NCBI GenBank assembly: GCA_027490195.1
Contig: JAIXYN010000021.1
Coordinates: 1-64,000, forward strand
From: Verrucomicrobiaceae bacterium
Lineage (GTDB): Bacteria; Verrucomicrobiota; Verrucomicrobiia; Verrucomicrobiales; Verrucomicrobiaceae
Reading direction: 5' to 3'
DNA length: 64,000 nt
Below, piece after piece: positions 17,506 through 24,716 of this stretch; within the stretch, counting starts at the first letter, position 1, and each line of letters starts with the position of its first letter. The position numbers were made by a program, and so were the translations under genes. The notes under the pieces were generated by a model. That model saw only the letters and a list, made by a program, of their open reading frames with translations, was not told the DNA's origin and did not search any database.

Positions 17506-17745
17506 ATGACCATCACGCTTCCAGATGACCCCGCGCTCACCGAGATGGGCGAGGCCGAAATCTTGCTCGACCTCGCCTGCGGCGCTTATGCGGCAGGTCA
17601 TGTCTCACGTGGCGTGGCTGCCCGCATGGCCGGCATGGATCGTCACGCCTTCGACCAGACTCTCTGCGCGCGACACATTCCTTCCTATGATGAGGAGCGC
17701 TGGGCGCAGGATTTGCAATCACTTCGCGCCCTGCGCAGCCTGTGA
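17506..17745 (+). CDS. UPF0175-family antitoxin
   Basis: This 79-residue protein starts MTITLPDDPALTEMGEAE and continues LLDLACGAYAAGHVSRGVAARMAGM. It is a helix-rich layout with a helix-turn-helix-like segment typical of UPF0175. This family is known as the antitoxin partner of DUF3368 PIN toxins. Its TGA (17743-17745) overlaps the GTG of the following PIN reading frame, the usual arrangement of this pair. The antitoxin should bind the toxin and repress the operon. Here the toxin frame is interrupted, so the antitoxin may now be an orphan. The module sits between two long direct repeats. Confidence 0.8.
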   Translation: MTITLPDDPALTEMGEAEILLDLACGAYAAGHVSRGVAARMAGMDRHAFDQTLCARHIPSYDEERWAQDLQSLRALRSL

Positions 17746-18233
17746 CCGTCGTCACCGACACTTCAGTCGTCCTCAATCTCTGCCTCATCGGGCAGTAGGA
17801 GTTGCTGCGGCTTTTGTATGGAAGGATCATGGCTCCCACCATGGTCGTCGTGGAGTTTCAGCGGCTCGCCGCAGAGGATGCACGGTTTCAGGGCCTGTCT
17901 TTCCCCCACTTCATCGAAAAGGCTGCGCCACTCCAACTGCTGCCCGCGCTGACTGCCTCCTCCCGGCTGGATGCCGGAGAAGTCGCCGCCCTCTCGCTCG
18001 CCGTCGAAAGACAGGCCGATGCCGTGCTCATGGACGAGCAGGCTGGCCGCGCCGCTGCGGCTTCCCTCGGTCTTCGAACGATAGGCTTGCTGGGTGTTCT
18101 TCGAGATGCCAAAGAACAATCCCTCATTCCCGCCGTCGCTCCGCTCCTCGACCGCCTGGAGAAAGAAGCCGACTTCTGGATCAGCACCTCCCTGCGCAAC
18201 ATCGTCTTGAAGTCAGCCGGTGAAATTTCCTGA
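17742..18233 (+). pseudogene. DUF3368 PIN-type toxin, interrupted by an amber codon
   Basis: Reading from GTG 17742 (overlapping the antitoxin stop) gives VTVVTDTSVVLNLCLIGQ, then TAG at 17796-17798, then ELLRLLYGRIMAPTMVVVEF and an open frame to 18233. The first PIN aspartate (residue 6) lies before the stop. The rest of the fold (VVVEF, LDAGEVAALSLAVE, AVLMDEQAGRAAA) lies after it. The frame is otherwise intact at 163 residues, the usual DUF3368 size. The stop is best explained by one substitution, such as TTG to TAG, since many relatives read IGQLELL-like here (from memory). Re-initiation at TTG 17802 would give a protein without the catalytic aspartate. The toxin is therefore probably inactive. 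Confidence 0.82.
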
Positions 18234-18272
18234 CCTGCTTTTCTCGGTCATCAAGGTCCGGTGATTCCATCA

Positions 18273-18524
18273 TTTTCAAAGTCTGGGCAAGGCTCAAACT
18301 CGGTCATTCCTTTGCCGACACAATCCTTTGCCATTCTCAGCGCATCCGCAAAGTCATCCCCCGTCGTTCACCGCCCAACGCAATCACGGCCCAGATTCCG
18401 AACCTGAATCATCGTCATCTCAGCGCCCAATGCATCCTTCGCAGTCTTGCGACGGAGAATGGATCAGCCGTTCAAATCCGCCTCTTTCACCTCTCCAAGG
18501 TCCTCACTCAGGCATTCCATTGCC
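18273..18524. repeat. long direct repeat, arm B
   Basis: This is the partner of 17062-17284. It begins TTTTCAAAGTCTG and ends CACTCAGGCATTCC, with a roughly 30-base insertion (around 18286-18330) relative to arm A and scattered substitutions. The distance between arm starts is about 1.2 kb and the intervening DNA is the toxin-antitoxin locus. Confidence 0.8.
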
Positions 18525-18706
18525 AACCCATTCCTCTGCCGAAACCAAAGCCCCACAAGCGCTGCTCAGTCCCCGAAAAACAATCCAGCCTTCTGGATTT
18601 TCCGGATGCCTTTATTAGCGTTTCATCAGCGTCAAATCAGCGGTTAAAAACTCTTCTCTTCCTCCCACAACTCCCGCCAGAATTCAGCCCAGTCCTCTGC
18701 CTTCCT

Positions 18707-19262
18707 CACCCCAGATGAAGCTGGTAAAAAATGGGCGGTAAAAAATTCAGAAACTCAAAAGTTCAGAAAAATCCGTTTACCGCCCATCTTTTACCAAACC
18801 CCTCCCCAAAAATCCGGATTCCGACTCCACATAAGTGTCAGCCAGCGTCCAGGCAGTGGTTAAAACTCCTTCCCATTCATGCTCGTGGGGTCCTCCACAC
18901 CCCAGATGAAGCTGGTAAAAAATGGACGGTAAAAAATTCAGAAACCCAAAAATTCGGGAAAATCTTTTACCCCCAATCTTTTACCAAACCCTTCCCAAGA
19001 AATCCGGTTCCTGAATTCCTGCCTTCCATGTTTTCAAACCAGGGAATTTCGGCTCAGGATCAGTGTCAGTCAGTGGATAAAACTCCTTCCCATTCATGCT
19101 CGTGGGGTCCTCCACACCCCAGATGAAGCGGGTAAAAAATGGACGGTAAAAAATTCAGAATCTCAAAAGTCCGGAAAAATATTTTTGCCCCAAATATTTT
19201 TGCCAAACTCACCCGCTAATTCCGGCTCCTCATCAGTGTCAGCCAGTGTCCACTCAGCGGTT
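18707..19262. repeat. three tandem ~200-bp units carrying long inverted repeats
   Basis: The units start near 18707, 18889 and 19103, each with CCCCAGATGAAGC(T/G)GGTAAAAAA. In unit 1 the arm at 18723-18742 (GGTAAAAAATGGGCGGTAA...) pairs with 18776-18795 (...ACCGCCCATCTTTTACC) with one mismatch in 20. In units 2 and 3 the right arm has drifted (CTTTTACCCCC, then ATTTTTGCCCC) so pairing is weaker. Units 2 and 3 also share AACTCCTTCCCATTCATGC upstream. This is not a CRISPR: only three units and no short regular spacing. Confidence 0.75.
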
Positions 19263-19339
19263 CAAAAACCCTGCTCATCATCCCTCAATTACCGCCTGAT
19301 TTCAGCCCCATTCCCTTGCTAAAAAGCTTGAGCTAAGAA

Positions 19340-19412
19340 CGCGCCCATCGCGCCGCCCCTCTGTTAAACAACGGCAAACAATCGCAAACCACAGCAAACC
19401 ACCGCCAACTTC
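19340..19412. repeat. 10-bp periodic repeat, locus 2
   Basis: Same block as 17381-17454: AACGCGCCCATC, then GTTAAACAACGGCA, AACAATCGCA, AACCACAGCA and AACCACCGCC. It lies just past the stop codon of the NusG paralogue. Confidence 0.7.
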
Positions 19413-19421
19413 CCCCCCCTC

Positions 19422-19970
19422 CTACCTCGCCCCAATCACCGCCCTCGGCTGATGCTCCGTCAAGATCTTCGACAGCGGCACCTCCACCGCGTTCTCCCGC
19501 CCCAAAAACTCCAGCAAAATCCGCACCCGCTCCACACCCGTCAGCATCGCATTCACAATCCCCTTCATCCCCCGCATCGGCCCCTCCGTCAGCTCCACCA
19601 GATCCCCCACCTTCACCCCCACCTCCACCTCGCAGATCTCGATGTCCTTCATCTCCGCCTTCAGCGCCGCGATGGCCGAGTCCGGTACCGACGTCAGGTT
19701 CCCCCCGAAATCCACCACCTTAATCACACTCTGCGAGTAGTTCACCGCCCGCATCGACTCCGCCGGAACGAACCGCGCAAAAAAGTAGCTCGGAAACAGC
19801 GCCTCCACGAACCACACCTTCCCCCGCCGCGTGTTCTTCTGAAACCGAATTCGCGGGCAGTACGTCTCCACCCCACCCAGTCCAGCCATCAATCCCGCCG
19901 CGATGTGCTCACACTTCGGGCGCGTATGCACCACATACCAAGCCAGGACGTTTTCTTTTTTTTCTTTCAT
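19422..19970 (-). CDS. NusG-family transcription elongation factor, specialised paralogue
   Basis: This 182-residue protein has an NGN domain starting AWYVVHTRPKCEHIAAGL and containing ALFPSYFFARF and the VNYSQSVIKVVDFGG turn. A C-terminal KOW domain (VGDLVELTEGPMRGMKGIV) follows. This is the layout of RfaH, UpxY and LoaP rather than core NusG: it is not next to secE or the L11/L1 ribosomal operon. Such paralogues travel with one polymerase to let it read through long surface-polysaccharide or natural-product operons. No such operon is adjacent, so its target is unknown. ATG 19970 (MKEKKENVLAW) is preferred to an upstream in-frame start at 20003. The gene runs into the tandem hairpin units downstream. 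Confidence 0.88.
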   Translation of the reverse strand: MKEKKENVLAWYVVHTRPKCEHIAAGLMAGLGGVETYCPRIRFQKNTRRGKVWFVEALFPSYFFARFVPAESMRAVNYSQSVIKVVDFGGNLTSVPDSAIAALKAEMKDIEICEVEVGVKVGDLVELTEGPMRGMKGIVNAMLTGVERVRILLEFLGRENAVEVPLSKILTEHQPRAVIGAR

Positions 19971-20106
19971 GCGAGAGGACGACTTCAAACTGTCCCTCCC
20001 CAACGCCTAGGCAACCTCAATCCCACAGTTTACACAGGAACGAAAAGTACCAAAAAATAGGCCCGTCAACGCACCTGGCGTGAAGGTCATCCACCTCAGT
20101 AGCTTG

Positions 20107-20156
20107 GAACAACCACCGTCAACAACGGTCAACGATTGTCAACCACCGTCAACTCA
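20107..20156. repeat. 10-bp periodic repeat (AACNANNGTC), locus 3
   Basis: Consecutive 10-base units AACCACCGTC, AACAACGGTC, AACGATTGTC, AACCACCGTC, then AACTCACC. The unit is closely related to those at 17410 and 19370, but with GTC in place of GCA. It lies in the spacer between the divergently arranged NusG paralogue and membrane-protein gene. Confidence 0.7.
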
Positions 20157-20226
20157 CCTCACCCGCTGAACAACGGGTTTGCGCACCAGCACGGTCTGCG
20201 CCACCAGTGCGCCCCCTTTTTTCCGC

Positions 20227-20817
20227 ATGTTCCCAGACCTCTACGACTACCTCTACCACCTGGCACCCACCGGCGGCATCCCGCTCAAAGGCACCGGCAT
20301 CGTCGTAGCACTGGCGCTCATCCTCTCACACGCCTGGGTGCTCAAAAACACCGCCAAAACCCAGGCCTTCCTCAAAGCCTTCCCCCGCAACTACTCCTGG
20401 GGCGTCATCCTCCTCACCATCGACTTCCTCTGGGCCGAGTTCGCCCTCGTCAACATGGACATGGGCGAGTTCTTCACCATGCGCGACAAGTTCATGATGA
20501 TCGTCGCCGGCGGCTACGTCGCCGTGCTCCTCTACGTCAAGGAATTCCTCGCTGTCCGCGCCCTCGGTTCCCTCATGCTCCTCGTCGCCGGCCCCGTCCT
20601 CAGCGCCGCCTTCCTGCAGCCCCAGACCAGCCGCCTGCTCATCCCCATCCTCGCCTACGCCTGGATCATCATCGGCATGTTCTTCATCGGTATGCCCTTC
20701 CTCATGCGCGACTGGGTGAACACCTTCATCGCCAAGCCCCAGCGCTGGAATCTCGCCATCTACGGCGGCATCGCCTACGGCATCGTCCTCCTCGCCGCCG
20801 CGATCCTCTTCTACTGA
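20227..20817 (+). CDS. hypothetical polytopic membrane protein
   Basis: This 196-residue protein has about five or six predicted transmembrane helices (for example GTGIVVALALILSHAWVL, GVILLTIDFLWAEFALV, FMMIVAGGYVAVLLYV, LIPILAYAWIIIGMFFIG, IAYGIVLLAAAILFY). I recognise no family. Between the second and third helices is a conserved-looking acidic stretch, NMDMGEFFTMRDKF. ATG 20227 (MFPDLYDYL) is chosen because the 16 codons upstream look non-coding. It is divergent from the NusG paralogue and 154 bp before the glycosyltransferase gene, so joint transcription with the latter is possible. Confidence 0.75.
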   Translation: MFPDLYDYLYHLAPTGGIPLKGTGIVVALALILSHAWVLKNTAKTQAFLKAFPRNYSWGVILLTIDFLWAEFALVNMDMGEFFTMRDKFMMIVAGGYVAVLLYVKEFLAVRALGSLMLLVAGPVLSAAFLQPQTSRLLIPILAYAWIIIGMFFIGMPFLMRDWVNTFIAKPQRWNLAIYGGIAYGIVLLAAAILFY

Positions 20818-20971
20818 TCTCAGCGCACCGGCTCAATGCCCATGATTTAAGATGGCTGAACACAATTGCCTGGGTTCATCATTCCTAAAAATTCGCGGAT
20901 ATTCGCGTTGTGAAACACGAGTTTGACAGCAGTCCTGAAGAATAACTCAACGTCACCGCTCAGCACCCCCG

Positions 20972-21865
20972 ATGAACCCACCGCCCCGTGTCCTCGTCAT
21001 TCGTGGCGGCGCCATCGGCGACTTCATCCTCACGCTGCCCGCCCTCCGACTCCTCCGCGGCACCATCGCCGGATGCCACCTCGAAGTCATCGGCTATCCA
21101 GCCATCGCCGAACTCGCCCGCGCTGCCGGCCTCGCCGACACCATCCGCAGCCTCGAACACCGCACCATGGCCCCGCTGTTCGCCAAAACAGCCCCCATCG
21201 ACGAAGCCCTCGCCGAACACCTCCGCAGCTTCAACCTCGTCGTCTCCTTCCTCTACGACCCCGACGGCCACTTCCGCACCAGCCTCGAACGCGTCGGCGT
21301 CAAAACCCTCATCGAGTGCTCCCCCCTGGTAAAACCCGACGGCCCCCACGCCTCCAAGCAACTCGCCCAAGGCCTCGAAAAACTAGCCATGTTCCTCGAA
21401 GCCGGACACCTCCACCGCGCCCACTTCGAACGCCAACCCGCTAACAACCCACGCATCGCCATCCACGTCGGCAGCGGCTCCGAAAAAAAGAACTGGCCCC
21501 TCGAAAACTGGCTCCAAATCGCCAACTCCTTCCCCAATCAAGAAATCATCTTCATCACCGGCGAAGCCGAACAAGAGCGCGGCATCCAGCCCACCGGCCA
21601 TCCCATCTGGCATAGTCTCCCCCTGACCGAACTCGCCACCCGCCTCAGCACCTGCACCGCCTTCCTCGGCCATGACAGCGGCATCTCCCACCTCGCCGCC
21701 GCATGCGGAGTCCCATCCCTCCTTCTGTTCGGTCCCACCGATCCCGCCATTTGGGCCCCACCCCAGCCCTGGGTGCAGTTTTTGCGGAATCCGACACACC
21801 AGTTGTCCGATTTGTCCGTCCACGAAGTGAAATTGGCCGCCGCGCAAGTTGTTGCAAAATCGTAA
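20972..21865 (+). CDS. glycosyltransferase family 9 (heptosyltransferase-like)
   Basis: This 297-residue GT9-type enzyme has N-terminal VLVIRGGAIGDFILTLPAL, the glycine-rich nucleotide-fold entry typical of ADP-heptose:LPS heptosyltransferases. Its C-terminal donor site is GHDSGISHLAAACGVPSLLLF followed by GPTDPAIWAPP. It should transfer a sugar to lipopolysaccharide core or a similar acceptor at the inner membrane. The second half includes IAIHVGSGSEKKNWP, the donor-domain start. It is followed after 22 bp by the adenylate kinase gene and then fmt in the same direction. The sugar donor and acceptor cannot be determined from sequence. Confidence 0.87.
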   Translation: MNPPPRVLVIRGGAIGDFILTLPALRLLRGTIAGCHLEVIGYPAIAELARAAGLADTIRSLEHRTMAPLFAKTAPIDEALAEHLRSFNLVVSFLYDPDGHFRTSLERVGVKTLIECSPLVKPDGPHASKQLAQGLEKLAMFLEAGHLHRAHFERQPANNPRIAIHVGSGSEKKNWPLENWLQIANSFPNQEIIFITGEAEQERGIQPTGHPIWHSLPLTELATRLSTCTAFLGHDSGISHLAAACGVPSLLLFGPTDPAIWAPPQPWVQFLRNPTHQLSDLSVHEVKLAAAQVVAKS

Positions 21866-21887
21866 CGTGTTAGCTTCCCCTAAAATC

Positions 21888-22523
21888 ATGTCCGACAAAC
21901 CTCACACCGCCCGAATCAAAGCCTTCCTCATCCTCGGCGCACCCGGAAGTGGCAAGGGGACGCAAGGCAAGGTATTGGGCAGCATCCCGCGCTTTCACCA
22001 CCTCGCCTGCGGCGATGTCTTCCGCTCCCTCGACACCCGCACCGCAATCGGTCAGAAATTCGTCGAATACTCCAGCCGCGGCGAACTCGTCCCCGATGAC
22101 GTCACCGTACAACTCTGGTACGAAAACCTCAAGCAACGCATTGATTCTCATCAGTTTAAGCCAGAAATCGACTTCCTCGTCCTCGACGGCATCCCGCGCA
22201 ATGTGGAGCAGGCCAAGTTCATGGAACCCCACATCGAAGTCCTGAAAGTCTTCCATCTCTCCTGCCCCGACCGCACCGAACTCGCCCGCCGCCTCCGCAA
22301 ACGCGCCCTCAAAGACAACCGCTTCGACGACGCTAACGAAACCGTCATCCAGCAGCGCTTTGCCACCTACGAGGCCGAAACCAAGCCCATCCTCGACCAC
22401 TACGTCGGCGATCGCATCCTCGATATCGATGCCAGTCAGCCGCCAGCCAAGGTGCTCTATGACATCATAGGCGGCGTCATGCAGCTTGATGCATGGAAAG
22501 AGCTCGAAAAAATGAAGGTCTAG
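21888..22523 (+). CDS. adk: adenylate kinase-type nucleoside monophosphate kinase
   Basis: This 211-residue P-loop kinase interconverts ATP + AMP and 2 ADP. Walker A is GAPGSGKGT near residue 15. The NMP-binding region has HLACGDVFRS and GELVPDDVT, followed by the LDGIPRN motif typical of adenylate kinases. The LID region between RRLRKRALKDNRFDD and the C-terminus is short, with no zinc cysteines. The protein is more diverged than a textbook Adk, and a paralogue with altered specificity is possible. ATG 21888 is chosen because an in-frame start at 21849 would overlap the preceding gene. It lies between the GT9 gene and fmt, nine bases before the latter, so the three are probably one transcript. 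Confidence 0.8.
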   Translation: MSDKPHTARIKAFLILGAPGSGKGTQGKVLGSIPRFHHLACGDVFRSLDTRTAIGQKFVEYSSRGELVPDDVTVQLWYENLKQRIDSHQFKPEIDFLVLDGIPRNVEQAKFMEPHIEVLKVFHLSCPDRTELARRLRKRALKDNRFDDANETVIQQRFATYEAETKPILDHYVGDRILDIDASQPPAKVLYDIIGGVMQLDAWKELEKMKV

Positions 22524-22532
22524 CCGCACCCA

Positions 22533-23462
22533 ATGCGCGTTCTTTACATCGGCACCGGCGACATCGGCCTTCCCTCATTGGAGTGGCTGCTCAGCACACC
22601 CAAACACACCGTCGTCGGCGTCGTCACCCAGCCCGACAAACCCGTGGGCCGCAAGCAGGTCCTCACCCCGCCGCAGATCAAGGTGCGCGCCCTTGCAGCA
22701 GGAATCACCGTCCTGCAGCCCCCGAAAATCCGCCACGCCGTGGAGGAACTCAAAGCCTTCAATGCCGATGTGGCTGTCGTCATCGCCTACGGCCAGATTT
22801 TATCGCGTGCCGTGCTCGATGTGCCACCTCTCGGCTGCCTGAACGTCCACACCTCCCTCCTGCCACGCCACCGTGGCGCCGCTCCCATCCAGGCCGCCAT
22901 CCGCGACGGCGACACCGAAACCGGCGTCACCATCATGTTCATGGATGAAGGCCTCGACACCGGCGACATCCTCCTGATGCATCGTGTTGCCATTACTTGC
23001 GATGAAACGGGCGGCAGCCTGCACGACAAACTTGCGCAGCGGGCACCTGCCGCGCTCGAAGAAGCGCTGGATCTTATAGCAGCGGGAAATCCGCCGCGTG
23101 AAAAGCAGGACGAATCCAAAGTCACCCACGTCCGCAAACTCACCCGTCAGGACGGCCGCCTCGACTGGACCCGCCCCGCCATCGAACTCGATCGCCTCAT
23201 CCGCGCCTTCACCCCCTGGCCGGGAACTTCCTGCCTGCTCAAGGAGGCGCAGATGAAGGTCCACAAGGCGCAAGTCCTTGCAAGTGCGGACGCCTGTCCT
23301 GCACCGGGTACGATTGTGTGCGCAAATGCCGACGGCATTTTGGTAAGTTGTGGCAGCGGCCTGCTCAATTTGAGCGAGGTCCAAATAGAAGGCGGCAGAC
23401 GCTTGTCTGCCGCCGACTTCTTGCGCGGTCACCCGCTGAAGGCGGGCGATGTGCTGCACTGA
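22533..23462 (+). CDS. fmt: methionyl-tRNA formyltransferase
   Basis: This 309-residue enzyme formylates initiator Met-tRNA using 10-formyltetrahydrofolate. The N-terminal formyltransferase domain opens MRVLYIGTGDIGLPSLEWL. It has the VVTQPDKPVGRKQ loop and the active-site block CLNVHTSLLPRHRGAAPI, then the catalytic aspartate in MDEGLDTGDIL. The C-terminal OB-like domain (PWPGTSCLL to ADFLRGHPLKAGDVL) binds tRNA. Length and domain order are normal for the family. It follows adk by nine bases and ends five bases before the converging VCBS-protein gene. Usual partners def or priA are not next to it. Confidence 0.95.
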   Translation: MRVLYIGTGDIGLPSLEWLLSTPKHTVVGVVTQPDKPVGRKQVLTPPQIKVRALAAGITVLQPPKIRHAVEELKAFNADVAVVIAYGQILSRAVLDVPPLGCLNVHTSLLPRHRGAAPIQAAIRDGDTETGVTIMFMDEGLDTGDILLMHRVAITCDETGGSLHDKLAQRAPAALEEALDLIAAGNPPREKQDESKVTHVRKLTRQDGRLDWTRPAIELDRLIRAFTPWPGTSCLLKEAQMKVHKAQVLASADACPAPGTIVCANADGILVSCGSGLLNLSEVQIEGGRRLSAADFLRGHPLKAGDVLH

Positions 23463-23467
23463 GTTGC

Positions 23468-24664
23468 TTATTCCTGCAAGAAGACGAAGACGCCTTTCTT
23501 GTTGCCGATGACGACATCCATTTTCCCGTCCTTGTTGACGTCACCTGGAGTCACCTCGGTGCCGACGCCGCTGTTGTCGTCGATCTGATGGGGGATGAAC
23601 TGCGCTTCTTTGCCGCTGCGTTTGATTTCGAACCAGTAGAGCACAGGTGCGGCATTCGGTTCGTCGTCCTTCATTGGGCCGTGGGCCCAGCGGCGCTTGC
23701 CGGTGACAACGTCCATAACGCCGTCTCCGTTCATGTCAGCGAGCTGCATGGCGTGGAGCTGACTGAATTTAACGCCCACCGGGCTGTCTTCGACGGTGGC
23801 ACCCATGAGCTTGTGCTCTGCGAAAGAGCCGTCGGCCTTTTGTTCAAACCAGCCGAAACCGTAGCCGTGTGCATCATAGCTGCTGATCACATCGTTGCGA
23901 CCGTCGCCGTTCACATCATAGACGAGGATGAAGGAGCCACCGCGTCCGCCTGCCACCGTAAAGAGCTGAGGATGAAAGACCCAGTCGCTGTCGGCCTTGG
24001 TGTCGGCGGGCTGTTCGCGCCAGCCTTCTTTGTCGAGGATGTCAGGGCGGCCGTCGCCATTCACATCGCCCACGCCATAACCGTGGGTATAACGGAAGTA
24101 TTTCTTGTCGTTCTCAGGTGATTTGGGGGAGATGGGGCGGAAACGGGCTTTGCCGAAGGGATTGGACCAGTCGATCTCGGCATAGCCAAGCTGGCCGCCG
24201 GTGTGGCAGATGAGCTCGGGTTTGCCGTCGCCGTTGACGTCTTTGAAATCGGGGGATTCGTTGTCCGTGACGTCGAAGATCGTGTGGCGCTTCCATTCAC
24301 CGCCTTTGTTCTGCGGGTTTTCGAACACCCAGGTCTCTTTGCCCGGCCAGGAATAGGCCATGATGTCGCTCCAGCCGTCGCCATTGAAGTCATAGCTGTA
24401 GGTCAGGAAGAAATCGCTGTAGCCCTTGGCCGGATCGTACGGCTCCTTTTCGAACTTGGGTGCGAACTCAACGCGTTCCTTGAACTCGGGGCCTTTCCAG
24501 ATGAAGCGGCCGGAGCAGATGTCGTTTTGACCATCATGATCGAAATCCGCAAAGTGCGCGCCTTCGGCCACAAATTCCTCAGTCAGGGTGAACTTTTTGA
24601 ACTTCAAATCAGCGGCGCATAACGGCAGCGCGAGCAACAGGGTCGGGATGAGCAGTTTGGTCAT
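23468..24664 (-). CDS. secreted FG-GAP/VCBS repeat protein
   Basis: This 398-residue protein has a Sec signal peptide (MTKLLIPTLLLALPLCAADL). At least six calcium-binding repeats of the D-x-D/N-x-D-G type follow: DFDHDGQND, DFNGDGWSD, DVNGDGKPE, DVNGDGRPD, DVNGDGRND, DMNGDGVMD, DVNKDGKMD. This makes an integrin-alpha-like seven-bladed propeller. Such proteins are abundant in Planctomycetota and Verrucomicrobiota and are usually extracellular or periplasmic binding proteins. No lipobox or sorting domain is visible. It is convergent with fmt and stands alone, about 50 bp downstream of the oxidase gene on the same strand. Ligand is unknown. Confidence 0.88.
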   Translation of the reverse strand: MTKLLIPTLLLALPLCAADLKFKKFTLTEEFVAEGAHFADFDHDGQNDICSGRFIWKGPEFKERVEFAPKFEKEPYDPAKGYSDFFLTYSYDFNGDGWSDIMAYSWPGKETWVFENPQNKGGEWKRHTIFDVTDNESPDFKDVNGDGKPELICHTGGQLGYAEIDWSNPFGKARFRPISPKSPENDKKYFRYTHGYGVGDVNGDGRPDILDKEGWREQPADTKADSDWVFHPQLFTVAGGRGGSFILVYDVNGDGRNDVISSYDAHGYGFGWFEQKADGSFAEHKLMGATVEDSPVGVKFSQLHAMQLADMNGDGVMDVVTGKRRWAHGPMKDDEPNAAPVLYWFEIKRSGKEAQFIPHQIDDNSGVGTEVTPGDVNKDGKMDVVIGNKKGVFVFLQE

Positions 24665-24716
24665 GGTGGTTGGATGGGAACAGAGTTGGAAGGAGTGATC
24701 TTGCAGGCTTGCGGGC

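Larger units (their letters stand above)
18234..19421. other. 1.2-kb non-coding region with repeats
   Basis: No gene is supported. It has direct-repeat arm B (18273-18524), three tandem units of about 200 bp with long inverted repeats (18707-19262), and a second copy of the 10-bp periodic block (19340-19412) next to the NusG-paralogue stop codon. The hairpin units have runs of A/T unlike the rest of the region. Confidence 0.7.

Noticed and set aside
17036..18618. Two similar small frames (17036-17284 and 18328-18618) that look like paralogous proteins
   Set aside because: Their resemblance is fully explained by the direct-repeat arms, and neither has plausible codon use.
18707..19262. CRISPR array
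   Set aside because: Only three units of about 200 bp, no short identical repeats with regular unique spacers, and no cas genes.
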